From Gammaproteobacteria bacterium (lineage in GTDB: Bacteria; Pseudomonadota; Gammaproteobacteria; SZUA-229), in NCBI GenBank assembly GCA_024278435.1, contig JAJRTD010000235.1, positions 1 through 6,795 of the forward strand: a DNA stretch of 6,795 bases. Direction: 5' to 3'. Below are positions 1-6,679 of the stretch, piece by piece. Below the pieces are notes generated by a model. It saw nothing but the letters and a program-made list of their open reading frames with translations, had not been told where the DNA came from and did no database searches. The position numbers were made by a program, and so were the translations under genes. The first letter of the stretch is position 1; each line of letters opens with the position of its first letter.

Positions 1-526
1 CGGCTTTTGACAGAAAATGCATATCGATACCCAGTAACGGATCAAAGCCCATGTGCATTACCTGCACCGAGCTTAAGGTCAGTACCAGCACACCCGGGGT
101 GTAGTTTTTTACCGCATCGTAAGGCACCTCCAGACGCCGAAGCTGCTGGCGTAACTGCAACCAGGTTTCTTCCGAGATGACGTCCCTGATGGTTTTGCCG
201 TCTTTAAAACTGCCTTTTTCTGACAGCAGGCGATCGTATTCACTGTTGTCGATATTGTTGATGTTCAGCTCCACAACCAGTGCATCCGACTGCTCGAATG
301 CGCTTTCGATCACCGGCCTTAACGGGTAGAAACTTTTATCGGCAAAGTGAATGGAACCGAGAAGATACACTTTTGCCGGCACTGAAGCTTTTTCTGCCGT
401 GGTGACCTGCCAGAAAAAAGTCCGGTCGTTTGCCGCCTGGACATAAGCAGAAAACAGAAGGCAGAAGACCAGCAGGAAAAGGTTTTTTATCGTTGCGCGG
501 GAAATTCCGGGGGCGATAAATAGCAT
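1..526 (-). CDS. TraB/GumN-family secreted protein (C-terminus beyond left edge)
   Basis: Reverse-strand reading frame of 175 visible codons, open to the left edge, so the C-terminal part is missing; family members are usually about 260-300 aa. The ATG start lies 13 nt after the rsmI stop, so the two are probably co-transcribed. A signal peptide is visible: Arg/Lys near residues 10-14, a hydrophobic core at about 16-27, and a likely signal peptidase I site after VQA (29-31). The mature part matches the TraB/GumN (YbaP, TIKI-like) pattern: FFWQV at 37-41, VYLLGSIHFAD at 53-63 containing the GxxH motif (G57, H60), VVEL with E86, and GIDMHF at 166-171. The family has been proposed to contain metal-dependent hydrolases or proteases with a second GxxH near the C-terminus, which cannot be seen here. 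The substrate is unknown. Export to the periplasm is inferred from the signal peptide. No strong Shine-Dalgarno is visible. Confidence 0.85.
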   Translation of the reverse strand, partial: MLFIAPGISRATIKNLFLLVFCLLFSAYVQAANDRTFFWQVTTAEKASVPAKVYLLGSIHFADKSFYPLRPVIESAFEQSDALVVELNINNIDNSEYDRLLSEKGSFKDGKTIRDVISEETWLQLRQQLRRLEVPYDAVKNYTPGVLVLTLSSVQVMHMGFDPLLGIDMHFLSKA

Positions 527-539
527 ATTCTGGCGTCGC

Positions 540-1451
540 TCAGCTGTCCGCTTTAAGTTCAAGCGCACGTTTATAGACATCATTTTTATGTTCACCGGTC
601 ATCTTTACCACCAGTTGCACCGACTGTTTGACCGGCAGCTCGGCAAGCAATATTTTTAAATACTGGTCCACCAGAACGTTTTCCGCGGCCACTTCCAGCC
701 GGCCTTCCACCACCAGCACTATTTCACCCTTGCGCTGGTTATCATCGCTTTCAACCCAGTTGATCAGATCAGCCAATGGCAATCTTTTTATGGTTTCAAA
801 GGTTTTTGTCAGCTCGCGGGCATAGGTGACCCGACGGTTTTCGCCAAACACCGCCCGCATGTCCTTCAGGGTTTCAACAATGCGGTGGCAGGAGATATAA
901 AAGATCATGGTGCGTCGCTGCGCGGCCAGCTGCTCGAGAAACTGCAGCCGGGCGCCCTGCTTTGCCGGCGGGAAGCCTTCAAAGGTAAAAGCGTCCGTTG
1001 CCAGCCCGGCAGCGCTTAATGCCGTGATAGCCGCGCACACGCCCGGTACCGGCGAAATACTGATACCCCTGTCGTGAGCCTGTGACACCAGGCGGTAGCC
1101 GGGGTCGCTGATCAACGGCGTGCCGGCATCGGAAATCAGGGCGATGGATTTGCCCGCCTGCAGCTCGTCCAGCAGCCTGCCGGTAACCCGTTCCTCATTA
1201 TGTTCGTGGTAGGCCTGCAGTTTTGTGTTAATACCAAGATGGGCCAGTAATCGCTGGCTGTGGCGGGTATCTTCTGCCGCGATAAAATCAACCCGGGACA
1301 GAACATAGACAGCACGCCGGGTGATATCAGCCAAATTGCCTATCGGGGTAGCAACAAGATACAATGTAGCCGCTGCCAGTGATGACTTTTGCTGATCATG
1401 TTTATCTTCCGCTTTATCTTCTGGAATTTCGATTGACACTGCCTGGCTCAC
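540..1451 (-). CDS. rsmI: 16S rRNA (cytidine1402-2'-O)-methyltransferase RsmI
   Basis: RsmI uses S-adenosylmethionine to methylate the ribose 2'-OH of C1402 in the decoding centre of 16S rRNA; it acts in the cytoplasm on the 30S subunit. The 303-aa product carries the family signatures in order: TPIGNLADIT (35-44), AAEDTRH (58-64), SDAGTPLISDPGY (107-119), PGVCAAITALSAAGL (136-150), ARELTKTFET (211-220) and RKGEIVLVVEG (240-250). A small helical C-terminal region ends in YKRALELK. E. coli RsmI (YraL) is about 286 aa. The extra length here is a charged N-terminal extension of about 28 residues before TLYLVATP. The start is GTG; a second in-frame GTG at codon 5 is an alternative, and neither has a good Shine-Dalgarno. 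The gene diverges from lpoA, as in E. coli and Pseudomonas, and is followed closely by the TraB/GumN gene. Confidence 0.96.
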   Translation of the reverse strand: MSQAVSIEIPEDKAEDKHDQQKSSLAAATLYLVATPIGNLADITRRAVYVLSRVDFIAAEDTRHSQRLLAHLGINTKLQAYHEHNEERVTGRLLDELQAGKSIALISDAGTPLISDPGYRLVSQAHDRGISISPVPGVCAAITALSAAGLATDAFTFEGFPPAKQGARLQFLEQLAAQRRTMIFYISCHRIVETLKDMRAVFGENRRVTYARELTKTFETIKRLPLADLINWVESDDNQRKGEIVLVVEGRLEVAAENVLVDQYLKILLAELPVKQSVQLVVKMTGEHKNDVYKRALELKADS

Positions 1452-1533
1452 AAAACATACTTGTTGATTATCGACTAATATTCCACGCTGATACTAGTCA
1501 TATACACCCTGAAACGAACTGATTGATACTATC
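1452..1533. promoter_or_regulatory. rsmI-lpoA divergent intergenic region
   Basis: This 82-bp gap between two diverging starts must contain, or lie close to, the promoters for rsmI (leftward) and lpoA (rightward). It is AT-rich. There is a TAATAT hexamer at 1476-1481 that could serve as a -10, but no -35 hexamer at the usual 16-18 bp spacing that I would defend on either strand. The 8-mer TGATACTA occurs twice (1489-1496 and 1524-1531). The regulatory role is inferred from position only. Confidence 0.4.
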
Positions 1534-3423
1534 TTGAAATCACATACATTAAAACTCTTTTTATTCCTCCTGATTGCCCTGCTTGCCGCCTGTGAGAGCC
1601 AGCCGGTAAAAACCGGTGGTGAGCAGGCGGTTACCGAGGAAGGCCGCCCGGTTACCGAAAAACAGGCCTCTCTAACCGAAGAAGCGGAAAACCTGCTCGA
1701 GCTTGCCGAGGACAGCGACAACGAGGCCGAACAGCGGAAATACCGAATCCAGGCGGCGCAGTTGTATATCGAAGCCGGTGAAATCAGCCTGGCCAACCAG
1801 CAACTGGATGTACTCAGGCAGCAATATGCAGACCGCGCAATTCCCGATGAAACGGCCAACACTGACATCCAGCTGCTTGCTGCGGCCATCGCGATTGCAC
1901 AAAAAAACACCTCGCTGGCCGCCGAACTTATCGACAGCATCAAACCACTGACACGCAAACAGCAGATAAGCTATTACAGCCTGAAAGCCGACCTGGACTA
2001 CCTTTCCGGCAAATACATGTTCGCTGTGGAACGCCGTGTACAGCTGGATACCTATCTGGACACGGAAGGCGCTAAAAACCGCAATAACAGGAAAATATGG
2101 GCCGCCCTGTCCAGCCTTCCCAGCGAGCAGCTAAACAAGCAGCAGAGCAGCAACCCAACTATTAAAGGCTGGCTGGAACTGGCAAAAGTCATGCGTTCAG
2201 GACAGCAGAATATCAGCAAGCTTGAGGACGACCTGCTCGACTGGGGCACCCGTAACCCCAGCCACCCTGTCGGTAACAGCTTCCTGCAGGAACTGGTCAG
2301 CAACTACCAGGTAACCGCACTGGAAAACAAACAAATTGCGGTACTATTGCCAATGCAGGGTGATTTGTCGAAAGTCACTGCCACCATTAAAAACGGCATC
2401 TTAAGCGCCTATTACCTTGATTCCACATCGCCGATCAAACCGGTGATCCGTTTTTACGACACCAGCAACAGTGACCAGAGCTTTCACCAGGTATACGAAC
2501 AGGCTATTGAAGACGGCGCCACCAATATCATCGGCCCGCTGGACAAGGTCGTTATCAACCGGCTGGCACAGCAAAGGGAACTGGACGTCCCGGTACTGAC
2601 GCTGAACTACTCCGAAAGCACTTTCGGCCATACCGGTAACCTGTTCCAGTTCGGCCTGTCGCCGGAGGATGAGGCGCACCAGGTGGCCGAACTGGCCATC
2701 CTGCAGAATAAAAAACAGGCCGCGGTTTTCTACCCCGATAGTGAATGGGGCCGGCGCCTGAACCGGGCATTTGTTGAACGCTATACATTTCTCGGCGGCA
2801 GCATATTAACCTCGACCAATTATGCAACCAATACCAACGATTACCGCCGCCCGATCCGGCAGCTGTTTAATCTTGACCAGAGCGCCATCCGTCGCCGCAA
2901 GGTGGAAAACATCATCGGCACCAGAACAAAGAGCGAACCCAGGCGCCGCCAGGATATTGACATGATCTTTCTTGCCGCCACCCACCGTTCGGCAAGAAGC
3001 ATTATGCCGGCATTCAAGTTTCACCATGCCGGCGACCTGCCGGTTTATTCCACCTCGCATGTCTACACCGGGCAGATTAACCGCGAGCTGGACCGCGACC
3101 TGAACGGCCTGATATTCTGTGACATGCCATGGATACTGCAGAACACTTCACCACTGGCAAAAGTCTTTACCAGCAACTGGCCGCAACAGAAAAACTTTAC
3201 CCGCCTGTTCGCACTGGGTATTGACAGCTACCATTTGATTTTCAACCTTGATTACCTGCAAAACAGGGAATACGCGGTCTATGCCGGCCAGACCGGCAAC
3301 ATACAGCTGGATGAGAACAACCGTGTTACCCGCAAGCTGTTATGGGCCCGCTTTGAAAGAGGCCGGCCGGTTTATTTCGAACCCGCCATAAACAGCGAAG
3401 AAACGGAAAAAACAGCAAACTGA
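1534..3423 (+). CDS. lpoA: Penicillin-binding protein activator LpoA (outer-membrane lipoprotein)
   Basis: LpoA is anchored in the outer membrane and reaches through the periplasm to stimulate the peptidoglycan synthase PBP1A. The 629-aa product starts with a lipoprotein signal: Lys2 and Lys7, a hydrophobic stretch at 8-17, and the lipobox LAAC with Cys20 as the lipidated residue. Residue +2 is Glu, not the Asp inner-membrane retention signal. Residues about 21-265 are helical and Leu/Ala/Gln-rich, consistent with the TPR-like N-domain. From residue 268 (IAVLLPMQGDL) a type-I periplasmic-binding-protein fold begins, with IIGPLDK, VLTLNYS, FYPDSEWGRRL (from 399), DMIFLAATHRSARSIMPAF (from about 476) and YSTSHVYTG. 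E. coli LpoA is about 678 aa; the shorter length here is mostly in the N-domain, which varies in this family. The start is TTG, chosen because it places the signal peptide correctly; no clear Shine-Dalgarno precedes it. yraN follows 14 nt downstream. Confidence 0.93.
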   Translation: MKSHTLKLFLFLLIALLAACESQPVKTGGEQAVTEEGRPVTEKQASLTEEAENLLELAEDSDNEAEQRKYRIQAAQLYIEAGEISLANQQLDVLRQQYADRAIPDETANTDIQLLAAAIAIAQKNTSLAAELIDSIKPLTRKQQISYYSLKADLDYLSGKYMFAVERRVQLDTYLDTEGAKNRNNRKIWAALSSLPSEQLNKQQSSNPTIKGWLELAKVMRSGQQNISKLEDDLLDWGTRNPSHPVGNSFLQELVSNYQVTALENKQIAVLLPMQGDLSKVTATIKNGILSAYYLDSTSPIKPVIRFYDTSNSDQSFHQVYEQAIEDGATNIIGPLDKVVINRLAQQRELDVPVLTLNYSESTFGHTGNLFQFGLSPEDEAHQVAELAILQNKKQAAVFYPDSEWGRRLNRAFVERYTFLGGSILTSTNYATNTNDYRRPIRQLFNLDQSAIRRRKVENIIGTRTKSEPRRRQDIDMIFLAATHRSARSIMPAFKFHHAGDLPVYSTSHVYTGQINRELDRDLNGLIFCDMPWILQNTSPLAKVFTSNWPQQKNFTRLFALGIDSYHLIFNLDYLQNREYAVYAGQTGNIQLDENNRVTRKLLWARFERGRPVYFEPAINSEETEKTAN

Positions 3424-3428
3424 AACAG

Positions 3429-3434
3429 TAAGGA
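3429..3434 (+). promoter_or_regulatory. Candidate ribosome binding site of yraN
   Basis: TAAGGA lies 3 nt before the TTG start of yraN. The spacing is short for a Shine-Dalgarno. It still supports this start because the TAA within the motif is also the in-frame stop that limits any upstream extension, and no other ATG, GTG or TTG codon occurs early in the frame. Confidence 0.45.
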
Positions 3435-3437
3435 TCA

Positions 3438-3806
3438 TTGAAAGCAGCGCATTTAAAACAGGGAGAGGATGCGGAAAGCGCGGCATGTGCCTTCCTCAAA
3501 AAGCAGGGACTGAAACTGGTCGCTACCAATTTTCACAGCCGTTTTGGTGAGATTGACATTATAATGCTTGATAAAAACACCCTGGTTTTTGTCGAGGTTC
3601 GCTTTCGCAGGAACAGTCATTTTGGTGGCGGGCTGGAAAGCATTACCGCGGCCAAGCAACTGAAATTACGTAAAACAGCAGAGCTGTATCTGCAGCAGAA
3701 CAGTCGCTATAAAAATGCACGGTTTGATGTTGTTTCCATGTCAAAAAACACTCAAACTGCCGCTGACTCGCTTTATACTTTTAACTGGATAGAAAATGCC
3801 TTTTAA
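3438..3806 (+). CDS. yraN: YraN family protein (UPF0102, nuclease-like fold)
   Basis: 122-aa protein of the YraN/UPF0102 family, which is predicted to have a PD-(D/E)xK (Holliday-junction-resolvase-like) nuclease fold but has no firmly assigned cellular role. Family landmarks are present: GEDAESAACAFLKKQGL near the N-terminus, FGEIDII at 36-42 with acidic residues E38 and D40, and FVEVRFR at 51-57 with E53 and R55 in the ExK/R position. A KQLKLRKTAELYL helix and the closing RFDVV and NWIENAF segments follow. Length is near the usual 115-130 aa. The start is TTG and is the only plausible one in this frame. The gene sits 14 nt after lpoA, an operon arrangement conserved with E. coli yraM-yraN and Pseudomonas. 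A transposon-like element begins 39 bp after its stop codon. Confidence 0.92.
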   Translation: MKAAHLKQGEDAESAACAFLKKQGLKLVATNFHSRFGEIDIIMLDKNTLVFVEVRFRRNSHFGGGLESITAAKQLKLRKTAELYLQQNSRYKNARFDVVSMSKNTQTAADSLYTFNWIENAF

Positions 3807-3836
3807 CGCAATGCCTTTAAAACAGGACTTTATTCT

Positions 3837-3845
3837 GTATAACTT
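3837..3845 (+). repeat. Left copy of 9-bp direct repeat (putative target-site duplication)
   Basis: GTATAACTT here is identical to 4002-4010. The two copies directly abut the outer ends of the terminal inverted repeats of the element between them, as expected for a duplicated insertion target. Confidence 0.72.
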
Positions 3846-3863
3846 CAGTACTGTTACGTTAAC
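3846..3863 (+). repeat. Left terminal inverted repeat of the MITE-like element
   Basis: An 18-bp end that pairs with 3984-4001 with mismatches only at positions 2, 5 and 11. It starts immediately after the left 9-bp direct repeat. Confidence 0.7.
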
Positions 3864-3983
3864 TTTACATTGTCATCTTGACCGGAGCTGAGCGTAGTGG
3901 AAAGATCTGCAACCCGCATTGCCCTACTACCGTACATCCTGTACATATCGACTTCACTACGTTACGCTCAGGATGACAGAATG

Positions 3984-4001
3984 GTTAACGGAACAGCACC
4001 G
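3984..4001 (-). repeat. Right terminal inverted repeat of the MITE-like element
   Basis: Reverse complement of the left end with three mismatches in 18 bp. It ends immediately before the right 9-bp direct repeat. Confidence 0.7.
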
Positions 4002-4010
4002 GTATAACTT
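4002..4010 (+). repeat. Right copy of 9-bp direct repeat (putative target-site duplication)
   Basis: GTATAACTT, identical to 3837-3845. It lies 28 bp upstream of the diaA ATG, so the insertion is in the diaA leader. Confidence 0.72.
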
Positions 4011-4038
4011 AAAACATATAACTTTTTACGGTTTTTCT

Positions 4039-4626
<588 letters not shown>

Positions 4627-4713
4627 GGCGGCTTCGCCGTAATGAAAAGTGAAAAATTGTTGTTTACGCTTTTAACTGCCAACTGACATCTGCATACTGC
4701 CAACTTCTCTCTT
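4627..4713. other. Convergent diaA-sspB intergenic region with small repeats
   Basis: This 87-bp stretch between two converging genes would be the place for terminators. It contains a GC-rich mini-hairpin CGGC-TTC-GCCG (4629-4639) just after the diaA stop, without a T-run. It also has an AT-rich stem (4645-4655 with 4663-4673, one mismatch and one G-U) that could end transcripts weakly in either direction. The 10-mer ACTGCCAACT occurs twice (4675-4684 and 4696-4705), 21 bp apart. No gene is seen, and dolP, which usually lies here, is absent. Confidence 0.4.
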
Positions 4714-5130
4714 TTATTTGACTACGTGAAGACTTGGACGCCTGGGTGGCTTGTCCGGGCTGTTGTCCGGATCCGGATCACTATCATCACTGCCATCTTC
4801 TGAAGAAATGGCGCCATCATCCTCGGTAAACATCATGCCCTGGCCGTTTTCCCGGGCATAAACCGCCAGCACGGCTTCCACCGGAAAAAAAAGATTCATC
4901 GGCTGCCCGGAAAAGCGGGCATTAAAGGTGATTTCATCATCACCCAGAACCAGGCCGTTGATTGCCATGGGCGCAATATTAAGAATGATTTTGCCGTTCT
5001 GGATGTGCTCGGCAGGCACCTGCACACCGTCGATTGAAACATCAACCAGCAAATACGGTGTCATACCATTATCAATAATCCATTGATACATGGCGCGAAC
5101 AAGGTAGGGACGGCTGGATGTCATCTGCAT
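4714..5130 (-). CDS. sspB: ClpXP adaptor SspB (protease specificity-enhancing factor)
   Basis: SspB tethers ssrA-tagged and some other substrates to the ClpX unfoldase, speeding their degradation by ClpXP. The 138-aa product has the folded substrate-binding domain at about residues 6-107, with RPYLVRAMYQWIIDNG, TPYLLVDV, GKIILNIAP, DDEITFNARFSG and VLAVYARENGQGMMF. An acidic, Pro/Ser-rich flexible linker follows (about 108-128). The C-terminus is RPSLHVVK, the XB peptide that docks on the ClpX N-domain. The ATG at 5130 is used; a second ATG two codons later is equally possible, and no Shine-Dalgarno is evident for either. The gene lies 94 nt downstream of sspA in the usual sspA-sspB pairing and converges on diaA. 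Confidence 0.96.
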   Translation of the reverse strand: MQMTSSRPYLVRAMYQWIIDNGMTPYLLVDVSIDGVQVPAEHIQNGKIILNIAPMAINGLVLGDDEITFNARFSGQPMNLFFPVEAVLAVYARENGQGMMFTEDDGAISSEDGSDDSDPDPDNSPDKPPRRPSLHVVK

Positions 5131-5148
5131 AAGGTTATATTACAGTAC

Positions 5149-5172
5149 TTTCAGCCAAAAATAACGCTGAAA
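5149..5172 (-). repeat. 7-bp perfect inverted repeat in the sspB leader
   Basis: TTTCAGC (5149-5155) and GCTGAAA (5166-5172) are perfect reverse complements around a 10-nt AT-rich loop, 18 nt upstream of the sspB start on the minus strand. It could form a leader hairpin or an operator half-site pair. A short repeat of this kind can also occur by chance, so no function is assigned. Confidence 0.35.
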
Positions 5173-5224
5173 TAAGACCCCGGTCAGAACAGGATCAATC
5201 CTGGCGGATTGGCTGGCAGCTGGC

Positions 5225-5821
5225 CTACAGCCGTAATTCACGCTCGGCTTCGGTCAGGCTGAGTTTAAAGCCGTCACGTTCGAACAGACGCTCGGCATAA
5301 GTATTGACAGCCCTGGCTTCTTTCGGCATTTCAATGCCGTAATGACGCAAACGCCACAGGATCGGCGCAATACTGGCATCAACCAGGGTAAACTCTTCAC
5401 TGAGAAAATAGGGCATCGCTGAAAACACGTCCGCCACCGAGGCGATACTTTCAGTCAGCTCTTTTTTAGCCTTGGCCACTGCTTTTTCACCCTTGGTTTC
5501 GATAATATTAACCAGCGGATACCAGTCATGCTCTACCTGAAACAGAGCCAGACGTGTCTGTGCACGTTGCACCGGGCCAACCGGCATTAACGGTGGATGC
5601 GGAAAGCGTTCTTCCAGATATTCCATGATCACCCGTGAGTTATACAACACCAGCTCGCGGTCAACCAGCGTCGGCAGGCTGCCATAGGGGTTCAGATCAA
5701 TCAGGTCTTCCGGCAGTTTTTTTGGATCAACCTGAATGCATTCATGCACAATATCTTTTTCATTAAGAACGATACGGGTGCGATGACACTCAATTGATGA
5801 TGCCGATGTATATAAATTCAT
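5225..5821 (-). CDS. sspA: Stringent starvation protein A (RNA polymerase-associated SspA)
   Basis: SspA binds RNA polymerase holoenzyme; in E. coli it supports acid and stationary-phase responses and phage P1 late transcription, and related proteins regulate virulence genes in other Gammaproteobacteria. The 198-aa product has a glutathione-S-transferase fold: an N-terminal thioredoxin-like half (1-73, MNLYTSASS to EYLEERF) and a helical C-terminal half. Characteristic segments are DLIDLNPYGSLPTLVDREL (39-57), the PHPP surface patch at 74-77 within RFPHPPLMPV, DWYPLVN, PYFLSEEFTLVDASIAPILWRL and FERDGFKLSLTEAERELRL. E. coli SspA is 212 aa, with about 12 extra N-terminal residues. The ATG places MNLYTS where homologues have MTLFSG. 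A weak GGAAA-type purine run lies upstream. The gene follows petC after 96 nt containing a strong hairpin, and precedes sspB. Confidence 0.96.
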   Translation of the reverse strand: MNLYTSASSIECHRTRIVLNEKDIVHECIQVDPKKLPEDLIDLNPYGSLPTLVDRELVLYNSRVIMEYLEERFPHPPLMPVGPVQRAQTRLALFQVEHDWYPLVNIIETKGEKAVAKAKKELTESIASVADVFSAMPYFLSEEFTLVDASIAPILWRLRHYGIEMPKEARAVNTYAERLFERDGFKLSLTEAERELRL

Positions 5822-5870
5822 AGTTTTTCCAAACGCGAAGAGATGATTAAAACAGAGCAGTGTAAAACTG

Positions 5871-5906
5871 TGCCGGTTCCGTGATGCAATCCATCAGGAA
5901 CCGGCA
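5871..5906 (-). terminator. Strong hairpin between petC and sspA (terminator or attenuator-like)
   Basis: TGCCGGTTCC (5871-5880) pairs perfectly with GGAACCGGCA (5897-5906). The stem continues, after a single bulged base at 5881, with TGATG (5882-5886) pairing with CATCA (5892-5896), leaving a 5-nt loop. This gives 15 base pairs, starting 11 nt after the petC stop in the transcribed direction. The sequence after the stem on the minus strand is CAGTTTTACAC, a short T-run rather than a full U-tract. Termination may therefore be partial, or the hairpin may protect the petC mRNA 3' end while allowing some readthrough into sspA. Confidence 0.55.
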
Positions 5907-5917
5907 GCATACGGCTT

Positions 5918-6679
5918 TTAGTGTACGTCTTTCCAGTATTCTTTCTTCAGTGCATAAGCAAAGCCGAAGAGAACAACGAGGAACAGCAGTACTTTCCAGC
6001 CCAGGCTACGGCGTTCAACCTGCACCGGCTCAGCCAGGTAGACCATAAAGTTGGTCAGGTCGGCAACGAATGAATTGTACTCCTCTTCACTCATGGTGCC
6101 GGGCTGTACCAGCTTCAGGTGCTCGAGCTCTTCAACTTCAATACCGGCATGCTCCGATTTTTTATAAACCGCTTCCTGCAAACCCTGCAAAGACCACAAA
6201 ACATTCGGCATGGCCACGTCCGGGAACACGGCATTGTTCATGCCGGTTGGACGGTAAGGGTCAAGGTAGAAACTGCGCAGGTAGGTATAAACCCAGTCCG
6301 CACCACGTGCACGTGCTACCAGTGACAGGTCGGGCACTGGTGTGCCAAATGCATTTTTTGCATAATCCGCTGTCATTGATACGTGCATCAGCTCACCAAT
6401 CTTGGTTGGTGCACCTTTTTTGCCGTAAGTGTGGATCATCATGTCACGCACTTCCTTTTCTTCCATGCCCAGATCCCTGGCGATACGGTTATAACGCATA
6501 AAGGAAGCGGCATGGCAGCTGTAACAGTAGTCAGCAAATGCCTTGGCACCACGTTTCAGTGAGTCCTTGTCATTGATGTCAATCGGTGCGGTGTCCAGGT
6601 GAGCACCACCCGAGGCTGCTGCCATCATTGGCATAAATAACACTGCAGCCATACATAAAGTTATTAACTTGTTTTTCAT
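5918..6679 (-). CDS. petC: Cytochrome c1 of the bc1 complex
   Basis: Cytochrome c1 is the membrane-anchored c-type haem subunit of ubiquinol:cytochrome c oxidoreductase (complex III). It passes electrons from the Rieske protein to soluble cytochrome c on the periplasmic side. The 253-aa product has a cleavable-looking signal peptide (MKNKLITLCMAAVLFMPMMA, cleaving near AAAS) and the haem-binding CYSCH at 52-56 with H56 as proximal ligand. MRYNRIARDLGM follows at 61-72, then GTPVPDLSLVARARG (112-126). DVAMPNVLW carries M157 as the likely sixth haem ligand. One C-terminal transmembrane anchor spans about 229-244 and is followed by KKEYWKDVH. Length is typical of proteobacterial free-standing cytochrome c1. 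The ATG start overlaps the petB stop (ATGA) and has a good Shine-Dalgarno, indicating translational coupling within a pet operon. Confidence 0.97.
   Translation of the reverse strand: MKNKLITLCMAAVLFMPMMAAASGGAHLDTAPIDINDKDSLKRGAKAFADYCYSCHAASFMRYNRIARDLGMEEKEVRDMMIHTYGKKGAPTKIGELMHVSMTADYAKNAFGTPVPDLSLVARARGADWVYTYLRSFYLDPYRPTGMNNAVFPDVAMPNVLWSLQGLQEAVYKKSEHAGIEVEELEHLKLVQPGTMSEEEYNSFVADLTNFMVYLAEPVQVERRSLGWKVLLFLVVLFGFAYALKKEYWKDVH

Larger units (their letters stand above)
3846..4001. mobile_element. MITE-like palindromic non-autonomous element, 156 bp
   Basis: The ends are inverted repeats of 18 bp (3846-3863 against the reverse complement of 3984-4001) matching at 15 of 18 positions, including a 7-bp run ending in GTTAAC. 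A 9-bp direct repeat, GTATAACTT, flanks both ends exactly. Inside, a second pair of arms (3871-3881 and 3968-3978, TGTCATCYTGA, 10 of 11) makes most of the element one long imperfect palindrome. A small perfect dyad GTACA-TCC-TGTAC sits at 3932-3944. It is too short to encode a transposase and no transposase gene is in the window, so it would be mobilised in trans. The inner arms resemble TGTCATCCTGAGCG-type dispersed repeats that I recall from many bacterial genomes; that likeness is from memory. The matching insertion-sequence family is not identified; a 9-bp duplication fits several. Transcribed, it would fold into a long hairpin between yraN and diaA. Confidence 0.72.

Noticed and set aside
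1489..1531. Direct repeat TGATACTA in the rsmI-lpoA gap as a regulator binding site
   Set aside because: Two 8-mers in AT-rich DNA, 35 bp apart and with no dyad symmetry, are not enough to propose an operator; they are only mentioned in the intergenic entry.
1494..1958. Long reverse-strand open frame opposite the 5' part of lpoA
   Set aside because: It lies on the antisense strand of a well-supported lipoprotein gene, is Ser/Ala/Cys-rich in the way typical of antisense shadows, and matches no family I recognise.
3871..3978. CRISPR repeat or small RNA gene in the yraN-diaA spacer
   Set aside because: There is a single palindrome with no repeat-spacer periodicity, and the terminal inverted repeats and 9-bp direct repeats fit a transposable element better.
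5173..5190. Intrinsic terminator between sspA and sspB (GACC-GG-GGTC then TTATTT on the minus strand)
   Set aside because: A 4-bp stem with a 2-nt loop is too small to terminate transcription, and sspA and sspB normally share a transcript.
5830..5870. Sigma-70 promoter for sspA with TTTACA as the -35
   Set aside because: No acceptable -10 hexamer follows at 16-18 bp spacing.
6070..6501. 143-codon plus-strand open frame opposite petC
   Set aside because: It is antisense to the haem-binding and central part of cytochrome c1, with His/Pro/Arg/Cys-rich low-quality composition and no recognisable domain.
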